Below, piece after piece: positions 8,898 to 16,766 of a stretch of DNA of 16,766 bases. The position numbers and the translations under genes are program-made. Every line of letters starts with the position of its first letter. Position 1 is the first letter of the stretch. The notes under the pieces are model-generated. The model ran no database searches, was not told the DNA's origin, and was given only the letters and a program-made list of their open reading frames with translations. This DNA is from CAJXJP01 sp964022365. GTDB lineage: Bacteria > Patescibacteriota > Gracilibacteria > BD1-5 > UBA6164. Location: contig CAXHZN010000018.1 of assembly GCA_964022365.1 (NCBI GenBank), positions 1 to 16,766 on the forward strand. The letters are read 5' to 3'.

Positions 8898-9095
8898 GTA
8901 TATAATCTTGCTGTTTGTATCACCTACGATTGCGTAATTCTGAAAGGGTGGTACGCTTTTTTGCGTATTTAAAGTCAAAAAAACTCGATTGTGTAATTCC
9001 GTTTTGATTTTAGGTATAATGTATTTGTGAACTGTGAAAAAATATTTCATAAGCATAAATAATTATATTTTAAATTTATAACCAAGACTTGTTGT
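8879..9095 (+). promoter_or_regulatory. rpoB promoter and leader region
   Basis: Two candidate promoters. The distal one is TTGTAT (8879-8884), 16 nt, TATAAT (8901-8906), which overlaps the 3' arm of the upstream terminator. The proximal one is TATAAT at 9015-9020 with only a weak -35 (TGTAAT at 8992-8997); it would give a leader of about 70 nt. Between them lie a small hairpin with arms TACGC and GCGTA (8952-8967) and two short direct repeats. No Shine-Dalgarno sequence precedes the ATG at 9096. Confidence 0.5.
8927..9001 (+). repeat. Degenerate direct repeat upstream of rpoB
   Basis: CGATTGCGTAATTCTG at 8927-8942 recurs as CGATTGTGTAATTCCG at 8986-9001 (14 of 16 identical, 59 bp apart). 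A second short repeat, AAAGTCAAAAAAA, occurs at 8854-8866 and 8971-8983. The paired order of the two motifs suggests a small duplication or two copies of a binding site. Confidence 0.5.
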
Positions 9096-12000
9096 ATGTT
9101 GGAAAAAACAACTCCGAAATCTAAAGAAGTTGGAAGTTTATATGAAATTAAAGGTCGTCATTATTTTACTGATGATAGATCAATTGCAGGTATTCCAGAA
9201 TTATTGGAAGTACAATTAAACTCATATAGAGACTTCTTAGAAGTAGGACTCGATAAAGTATTTAGTGAATCTTTTCCTATTTCAGATTTTTCTGGGGAAA
9301 AAGTAGATATTTATTACAAAGGGTTTGCTATAGAAGAACCAAAATATGATGCAGAAGCATGTAAAAGAAAAAATTTAAACTACGAAGCTCCTTTAAAAGT
9401 GAGACTCGAAATGCTTAATAAAGAAACTGGTGAAATAAAAGAACAAGATGTTTATATGGGAGGTATTCCTGTTATGACAAAATCAGCAACTTTTGTAGTT
9501 AATGGTATTGAAAGAATTATTGTAAATCAAATTATTAGATCTACAGGGATTTTCTTTACATTTGGTGAAAATGGTCACGCATTAAAAATTATTCCAGGAA
9601 AAGGTTCTTGGTTTGAAATTGATATTGAGAAAAAAGGTATTATTAATGTAAAAATTGATAAAAAAAGAAAATTACCAATCTCAGTAGTTTTAAGAGCTTT
9701 TGGTTTAGAATCAAATGCAGAAATCTTAGACGCTTTTAGTGGAATGGGAGATGATATTATTGCAAATCATATTGCTCCAACTCTAGAAAAAGATAAAACA
9801 ACAAATAAATTAGAAGCACTTCATACACTTTATAAATTACTTAGACCAGGTGATTTAGCTACAGATGAAAGAGTAGAAGAACTTTTTGATGTTACATTTT
9901 TTGATGAAAAAAGATTTGATTTAGGAGAAATTGCTAGATTAAAAATGGAATCAAAACTTGGAATTGATACTAAATATGAAGATGAAAATGGTAAATTTTT
10001 AAATTCTACAGATTTAGTTACAGCTTTAAAATATTACTTAGGACTAGTTTATGAATTTGATAATCATAAATTAGATGATATTGATCACCTTGAAAATAGA
10101 AGAGTGAGATCAGTTGGTGAATTAGTAACAGATAAAATTAAAGTTGGTATTGCAAGAATGGAAAGAATTGCAAAAGATAGAATGACAATTGTTGAATTAG
10201 ATGATGCTACTCCAGGTACATTTATCAATTCAAGACCTATTGTTGCTGTATTAAAAGAATTTTTCGGTTCTTCTCAATTATCTCAATTTATGGATCAATC
10301 AAATCCACTTTCAGAAATCGGTCATAAAAGAAGAGTTTCTGCTATGGGGCCAGGAGGGTTAACAAGAGAAAGAGCTTCATTTGAAGTTCGTGATGTTCAT
10401 CCGACTCAATACGGGAGAATATGTCCTATTTGTACACCAGAAGGACCAAATATTGGTTTAGTACTTCACTTCGCATCTTACTCAAAAGTAGATAAATATG
10501 GTTTCTTATTAACTCCATATAGAATTGTAGAACATGATGTAAAAAATGATGGAAAATCAGCAGTAAATAGAATCGCTTTAGGTGATATTATTGCAGACGA
10601 TGGAAAAACAGTTTTAGTAGAAGATAAAGCTACTATTACTGAAGCTCAAGCAAAAGAAATAAAAGAAAAAATTGCTGCGAAAAAAATCGAAGTAAGAGGT
10701 TTCTTAGGTAAAAAATTCGACTATTTTGATGCTCATCAAGAAAGAAAATTAACAGTTGCCGAAGCTGGAACAAAAATTGACGAATTTGAAAACTTTACTG
10801 ATACAAGATTATCAGCAAGAGCAGGGAACGAACCAACTATTTCATTTGTAAGACAAATTTCACATATTGATGTTTCTCCTAAACAAACAATGTCAGTTGA
10901 AACTTCTCTTATTCCTTTCTTAGAACATGATGATGCGACAAGAGCGGAAATGGGGTCAAACATGATGAGACAAGCTGTCCCTCTTATTAAAGCTGAATCT
11001 CCAGTTGTAGGTACAGGTATGGAAAGAATTGTAGGTGAAGGTTCAGGATATGTAGTTTTAGCAGAAGATGATGGTGAAATTATCGGAGTAGATGCAAAAC
11101 ATATCACGGTTTTATATAATTCTGGTGATAAAAAAACATATGAATTAATTACATTTACAAGATCAAATAATGATATGATCGTTCACCAAAAACCACTTGT
11201 TTCTCACGGTCAAAAAGTGAAAAAAGGTGATGTTTTATGTGATTGACATGCTATCGAAAAAGGTGAGTTAGCTGTTGGGAATAACTTGACAGTAGCCTAT
11301 ATGCCTTGGAAAGGGTTTAACTTTGAGGATGCGATTATTATTTCATCGAGATTAGTAGAAAAAGATGTTTATACATCGATTCATATCAAAGAGTTTTCTC
11401 TTGATGTTCGTGAAACGAAACTATGACCTGAGCAAACTACTGACGATATTCCTAATGTTTCTTCAGCTAAATTAAAAGATTTAGATGTTGATGGGATTAT
11501 TAGAGAAGGGGCATATGTAGAAGGTGGTTCTATTCTTGTTGGTAAAATTACTCCAAAAGGGGAACAAGAACTTTCTCCAGAAGAAAGATTACTCAGAGCC
11601 ATTTTTGGTGATAAATCAAAAGATGTTAAAGATTCTTCTTTAAGACTTGGTTCTGGTCAAGGATGAAAAGTATTAAAAGTAGAAGTACTAAAAAGAGAAA
11701 ATGGTGATAATTTACCAACTGGTGTATTTAAACAAGTAAAAGTTTATATTGCTCAAACAAGAAAACTTGAAGTTGGTGATAAAATGGCCGGGAGACATGG
11801 GAATAAAGGTATTGTTTCAAAAATAGTTCCTTTAGAAGATATGCCTTTTATGGAAGACGGTACTCCAGTAGATATTATTCTAAATCCTCTTGGGGTTGTA
11901 TCGAGAATGAATATCGGACAAGTATTAGAAACTCATATTGGTATGGCTGCTAAAAAACTAGGAATTAAAGTAGCAACTCCTATTCTAAACGGTATTAAAA

Positions 12001-12554
12001 TCAATGAAATCAATGGTTTAATGGAAAAAGCTGGTATGGATACTGATGGAAAAGTACAACTTTTCGATGGTGAAACAGGTGAACCATTTAAAGAAAGAAC
12101 TATGGTTGGGGTTAAATATATGTTAAAACTTCATCATATGATTGAAGATAAAATGCATGCAAGATCTGTATGACCTTACTCTATGGTTACTCAACAACCA
12201 CTTGGTGGGAAAGCTCAAAATTGAGGACAAAGATTTGGGGAAATGGAAGTGTGGGCTTTAGAAGCATATGCTGCTGCTAATATTCTTCAAGAAATGATTA
12301 CAATCAAATCAGATGATGTGGCTGGTAGAACTCAAGCATATGAAGCAATTGTTAAAAATGCTCCTATCAGAAAACCAAATATTCCAGAATCTTTCAACGT
12401 TCTTATTAAAGAACTCCAAGCAATTGGTCTTGATCTTGATCTTCTTGATAAAGAAGAATTACAAGTAAAAGATGATTTAGCAAAAGAAAGATACGAAGAT
12501 ATTATCAGAATTGAAAACAAAGTTTTTGATGAAAATGATGAAGATAAAAAATAA
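9096..12554 (+). CDS. rpoB: RNA polymerase subunit beta (RpoB)
   Basis: 1152 residues when five in-frame TGA codons are read as Gly (residues 717, 777, 857, 1026, 1043). With RpoC it forms the catalytic core of RNA polymerase. Landmarks: RGRHYF-like start (EIKGRHYFTDDRSIAGIPEL), the rifampicin-pocket region from GSSQLSQFMDQ at 391 through HKRRVSAMGPGG, then RERASFEVRDVHPTQYGR, CTPEGPNIGL, MPWKGFNFEDAII, the catalytic-centre motif MAGRHGNKG (897-905), and the C-terminal VTQQPLGGKAQNGGQRFGEMEVWALEAYAAA. Several TGA codons fall on glycines conserved across bacteria, such as ARSVGPYS and QNGGQRF. Length is nearer Gram-positive RpoB than E. coli, lacking the large E. coli insertions. An unusual Cys replaces the conserved Glu in the CPIETPEG motif. 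No TGA occurs in the first 716 codons. A hairpin separates it from rpoC, 72 bp downstream. rplJ/rplL, its usual upstream partners, are absent. Confidence 0.98.
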
Positions 12555-12560
12555 TTTTGT

Positions 12561-12589
12561 GTAAAAACCTTGAATTTCAAGGTTTTTAC
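12561..12589 (+). terminator. Intercistronic hairpin between rpoB and rpoC
   Basis: A near-perfect palindrome (arms GTAAAAACCTTGAA and TTCAAGGTTTTTAC around a single T), starting 6 nt after the rpoB stop. The 3' arm holds five U, but no U tract follows, so it may be a partial terminator, an RNA-processing site or a 3'-end stabiliser instead of a full stop. No good promoter is visible between it and rpoC. Confidence 0.5.
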
Positions 12590-12626
12590 CAAAACTCTCA
12601 ATTTTTAACCTCTAAATATACAACGA

Positions 12627-15600
12627 ATGTTTGACAAAAGTTTAGATAACTTTCTGAATGACAAAATCACTGACTTTTCTGAAATTGGAAAAAATATCGG
12701 AAAAAAAGATATCACAGAATGAAAAAATCTGGATAATCTTGCAGGGATTGCACTAGGAGTTTCATCTCCTGAAAGAATAAGATCACTTTCTCATGGGAAA
12801 GTACTTATTTCTGAAACTATCAACTATAGAACTCAAAGACCAGAAAGAGGTGGTTTATTTTGTGAACAAATCTTTGGTCCAAGAAAAAACTACGAATGTG
12901 CTTGTGGTAAATATAAAAGAATTAGATATAAAGGTATTGTTTGTGAAAGATGTGGAGTTGAAGTTACTAAAACATCAGTAAGAAGAGAAAGAATGGGTCA
13001 TATTGATCTATATGCTCCAGTTGCACATATTTGGTATTTAAAATCAGTACCTTCTAGAATTGGTCTACTTTTAGATCTTCCAGTTAAAAAACTTGAACAA
13101 GTTGTTTACTTTGCATCATATATTATTACTGATGTATTTGAAGAAAGGAAAGAAGAAGCTTTAAGAGAAGTTGAAGATAAATACAAAGTTGCAAAATCAG
13201 AAATGCAAAAAGAGCTTCAAAGAGAAGTGAATGAATTAAAACTCAAAAAAGAATCATGAGAACTTACTCCGAAAAAATTTGCTGCTGCGGAAGTAGAAGT
13301 AATGGCAAGATTAGATGAACTTATGGAAGAGTTTGAAGGACTTAGAGATGGTTTAAAAAATCTAAAAACTGGAGAAGTTGTAGGAGAGTTAGAATATAGA
13401 GTTCTAGAATCTAAATTCCCTCATGTATTTAAAGGTGGTACTGGTGCTCAACATCTAAAAGAATTACTTTCAAGAATTGATTTACTTGCGTTTATTGAAC
13501 AACAAGAAGTAGAATTAAAAACTGCTACTCAAGTAAAACAAAAGAAAATAATGCAAAAAATAAAACTTGCATCAAATCTATTAAAATCAGGTCAAAGACC
13601 AGAATGGTTTATCTTGGAATCTCTTCCAATTATACCACCAGATCTTAGACCAATGATTCAGTTAGATGGTTGAAGATTTGCTTCATCTGATCTAAATGAT
13701 TTATATAGAAGAGTTATTAATAGAAATAACAGACTGAAAAAACTTATTGAACTTGGTGCTCCTGATGTAATCTTAAAAAATGAAAAAAGAATGCTTCAAG
13801 AATCAGTTGATATGCTGATTACTGGTGAAACAAGAACAAATAGATCAGGTTTTGTTACTGCTAATAAGAAAAAACTAAAATCACTTACTGAAATCTTAAA
13901 AGGGAAACAAGGTCGTTTCAGACAAAACTTACTTGGGAAAAGGGTAGATTACTCTGCAAGATCGGTTATTGTTGTTGGTCCAAACCTTAATATGGATGAA
14001 TGTGGGATTCCTAAAAAAATGGGTCTAATCCTGTTTAAGCCTTTTGTTATCTCTAAACTGATAGAAAACGGATATGTTTATAATATTAAACATGCTGAAA
14101 AATTTATTGAAAAAGGTTCTAAAGAAGTTTGGGATTCACTTGACGAAGTTATTGAAGGAAAATACGTTCTTATGAACCGTGCCCCAACACTTCATAGACT
14201 TTCTATTCAAGCATTTAAACCAGTTTTAATTGAAGGGAAAGCAATACAATTACATCCACTTACGTGTACTGCATTTAATGCGGATTTCGATGGGGATCAA
14301 ATGGCAGTTCATTTACCTATTACTGATAAAGCTCAAGCAGAAGCAAGAGAATTAATGGTAAGTTCGAAAAACTTATTAGCTCCAGCTTCAGGTGAACCTA
14401 TTGTAACTCCTTCTCAAGATATGATTCTTGGTTGTTATTATGTAACAGCTATTGATGAAATAGGAAAAGGTGCAGGAAAAATCTTTAAAGATTTAAATGA
14501 TGTAGCAAACGCATATGATGCTGATATAATTGGAATGAAATCTCCAATTAAAGTTAGAATTAAATGAGAAATTATAGATACTTGTTATGGAAGATTATTA
14601 TTTAATGAAATTGTACCAGCTGGTTTAGGTTTCATAAATGAAAAACTTACAAAAGGAGTATTAAAAAGAATTCTTTCTCAATCATTTGAAGAATTAGGAG
14701 GTGAAACTACTGCAAAATTAGTAAATGATATTAAAGATTTTGGTTTTAAATATTCAACAATTTCAGGTCTATCTATATCTAAAGATGATATGGTTGTACC
14801 AAATTCTAAACAAAAATTATTAGAAACTGCTGCTGAAAAAGTTAAATATATTCAAAAACATCATTGGACAGGATTTTTAACTCAAGAAGAAAAATATCTT
14901 CAATCTATTGTAATATGGGCTGAAGTTAAAAAAGTTATCGAATCAGATATGAAACAATTATTTGATGGAAAAAATCATATTTATAACTTTATTGATTCAG
15001 GTTCAAGAGGGAACTGGGGGAATATTACACAATTATGTGGTATGAAAGGTTTAGTTGCTTCTACTTCAGGTGCAACAATCGAACTTCCAATTAAATCTAC
15101 TTTAAAAGAAGGTTTTTCATCTTTAGAATACTTTATTGCCACTCATGGTTGAAGAAAAGGGAAATCAGATACGGCATTAAAAACTGCACAATCTGGTTAC
15201 TTAACAAGAAGACTTGTAGATTCATCTCAAAATATTGTTGTTAAAGAAGACGATTGTGAAACAGTTCATTACAAAACTATTACAAAAGGTCTAAAAGTAG
15301 GAAGTTTTGAAGAAAAATTCGAAGATAGAATTTATTCTCATACACTTGCAAATCCAATTATAAAAGATTGAGTTACTCTTTTTGAAGCAAACACAGTTAT
15401 TGATATTGATGTATTAAAGGTATTAACTCAAAATGAAATCACTTCTGCAGATATACGTAGTGTTGCTACGTGTGAAACTGAAGGTGGTGTTTGTAAAAAA
15501 TGTTATGGTATTGACTTATCTACTACTAGAGAAGTGACTATGGGATCTCCAGTTGGGGTTATCGCTGCACAATCTATTGGTGAACCAGGTACACAATTAA

Positions 15601-16634
15601 CAATGAGAACATTCCACTCGGGTTGAGTTGCCAAAGAAGGTTGAGATATGACTCAAGGTCTAGCAAGAGTAGAAGAACTACTTGAAGCAAGAATGCCAAA
15701 ACTAATTGCTGAAATTTCTGATATCGATGGTTTAGTTTCTACTGAACATAAAGATAAAGAATTAACAGTTACTGTTACAGCTCAAGAATTAATGAGTGAT
15801 GAATATTATTTTGAAGAACATTTTGATATAGCTGTAAAAGTTGGTCAAGAAGTAAAAGCAAAACAAATTATTGCAAGATCTACAAAAGATAAACAAAAAA
15901 TCACTTCTAAATTTGCCTGAGAAGTTAAATCAGTTTCTGAAGGTTGTATTATTATCAAAGATTTAGAAAACAGAGAATTTGAATATAATTTTGATATTTG
16001 AAGAACTCTTATTGTAAAAGATGGAGACCAAATTAAAAAAGGTCAAAAAATTACAGAAGGTTCTCTAAATCTTCAAAAAGTAATGGATGTTGCAGGTGTA
16101 ATTGCAGCTCAACAATATATTGTTGATGAAATTAAATCTATTTATTCATCTCAAGGTCAAACTGTAAATTCGAAACATATCGAATTAGTTGTAAGACAAA
16201 TGTTCTCGAGAGTAAGAGTTACATCTAAAGGTGATACTCCTTTCTTCCCAGGAGATATTGTAGATATTATCAAATTCAAAAATGAAAATGATAAACTACT
16301 TTCTGAAGGGAAAAAACCAGGTATTGCTGAAAGATTATTACTTGGAATTACAAAAATTTCACTTTATACTGATTCATGGTTATCAGCTGCATCATTCCAA
16401 GAAACCGTTAGAGTTCTTGTTGAAGGATCTGTATCTGGTAAAATTGATACGTTTAAAGAAATGAAAGAAAATGTTATTATCGGGAGACTTATTCCTGCAT
16501 GAAAACATTATACTGGTGAAAATAAATTTGATCCAGAACAAGAATACTTCGATCCAGAAGAAGCTGAAATTGATCTTTCAGAAAAACATCTTGAAGAAGT
16601 TGAACAAGAAATGAAAGGAGAATCAGATTTCTAA
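12627..16634 (+). CDS. rpoC: RNA polymerase subunit beta' (RpoC)
   Basis: 1335 residues when eleven in-frame TGA codons are read as Gly (residues 32, 211, 349, 647, 842, 915, 1000, 1006, 1098, 1125, 1292). Landmarks in order: the N-terminal zinc site C91, C93, C106, C109; LDGGRFASSDLNDLYRRVIN (Gly349 is TGA); KQGRFRQNLLGKRVDYSARS; NRAPTLHR; the Mg2+ triad NADFDGD at 551-557 (Asp553, 555, 557); the trigger-loop segment THGGRKGKSDTALKTAQSG around 842; the second zinc site C877, C949, C956, C959; GVIAAQSIGEPGTQLTMRTF; GGDMTQGLARVEELLEAR; and ENVIIGRLIPAG near the end. About 80 residues of charged coiled coil (about 172-250) lengthen the N-terminal part relative to E. coli. Start at 12627 is the only suitable ATG after an in-frame TAA at 12606; no Shine-Dalgarno is seen. 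It is probably co-transcribed with rpoB. Confidence 0.98.
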
Positions 16635-16647
16635 TTACCTGAATTTC

Positions 16648-16685
16648 AAAAAAAACACTCAAAATTTATTTTGAGTGTTTTTTTT
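16648..16685 (+). terminator. Rho-independent terminator after rpoBC
   Basis: A perfect 17-bp stem, AAAAAAAACACTCAAAA (16648-16664) with TTTTGAGTGTTTTTTTT (16669-16685), a 4-nt loop and eight U residues at the end of the 3' arm, beginning 13 nt after the rpoC stop. Confidence 0.85.
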
Positions 16686-16689
16686 GATG

Positions 16690-16717
16690 TTGTTTTAATA
16701 TTAAAAATATATATAAT
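16690..16717 (+). promoter_or_regulatory. Candidate promoter for the gene to the right of the window
   Basis: TTGTTT (16690-16695), 16 nt, TATAAT (16712-16717), placed directly after the rpoC terminator. An ATG at 16751 (reading MLKDK) could begin the gene it serves, but only five codons are inside the window, so no coding call is made. Confidence 0.4.
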
Positions 16718-16766
16718 TATGTATATAAATTTAATATTAAAAATAATTTTATGTTAAAAGATAAAG

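Noticed and set aside
8787..9056. Minus-strand 89-codon frame with FLTL-like recurrences
   Set aside because: It crosses the end of the small membrane protein, the terminator and the rpoB promoter; the recurrences come from the duplicated AAAGTC motif.
10736..11602. Minus-strand frames inside rpoB
   Set aside because: Antisense shadows of a highly conserved gene.
9096..16634. rpoB and rpoC as pseudogenes broken by stops
   Set aside because: All interruptions are TGA, never TAA or TAG, there is no frameshift, and all catalytic and zinc motifs are intact.
9096..16634. TGA as selenocysteine or as Trp (Mycoplasma-type code)
   Set aside because: TGA positions align with conserved glycines, not Cys or Trp; Trp is encoded by TGG in conserved places (AHIWYLK, MPWKG, MEVWALE).
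16751..16766. Start of a further plus-strand gene (MLKDK)
   Set aside because: Only five codons are visible; promoter spacing is suggestive but not enough for a coding call.

Overview
This window comes from a bacterium that reads UGA as glycine (translation table 25), used by the candidate phyla Gracilibacteria and Absconditabacteria. With only TAA and TAG as stops, the AT-rich sequence resolves into ten long, closely packed genes. Under the standard code most of them fall into fragments. The decisive genes are rpoB and rpoC: their in-frame TGA codons fall mostly at glycines conserved in other bacteria (second Gly of LDGGRF, FHSGGVA, LIPAG, ARSVGPYS in the predicted proteins). Two CGA codons sit where Arg fits and Trp does not. 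That argues weakly for Gracilibacteria over the Absconditabacteria variant (table 37, CGA/CGG = Trp).

Layout. Positions 1-7303 are all minus strand. Reading leftward: a lipoprotein gene (7303-6047) with its own terminator; an operon of mltG (endolytic transglycosylase), a GNAT acetyltransferase and a DUF2200 protein (5923-4046) closed by a strong hairpin; then a promoter and a second operon of a secreted, membrane-anchored thrombospondin type 3 repeat protein and a large polytopic DUF2339 protein that runs off the left edge (3954-1). Positions 7304-7552 form a divergent intergenic region. The plus strand then carries a VanW-family gene and a small membrane-anchored protein (7553-8848), a terminator, a promoter region with short direct repeats, rpoB (9096-12554), an intercistronic hairpin, rpoC (12627-16634) and a 17-bp terminator hairpin. 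The last 80 bases hold a promoter-like sequence and possibly the first codons of another gene. I saw no tRNA, rRNA, CRISPR array, insertion sequence or prophage gene.

Together: rpoBC is the housekeeping core of RNA polymerase. MltG, VanW, the lipoprotein, the TSP3 protein and DUF2339 are envelope or surface proteins. By hand count TGA supplies about 5% of Gly codons in rpoB and 11% in rpoC, but a third to nearly all in the accessory genes. No gene has a clear Shine-Dalgarno sequence.
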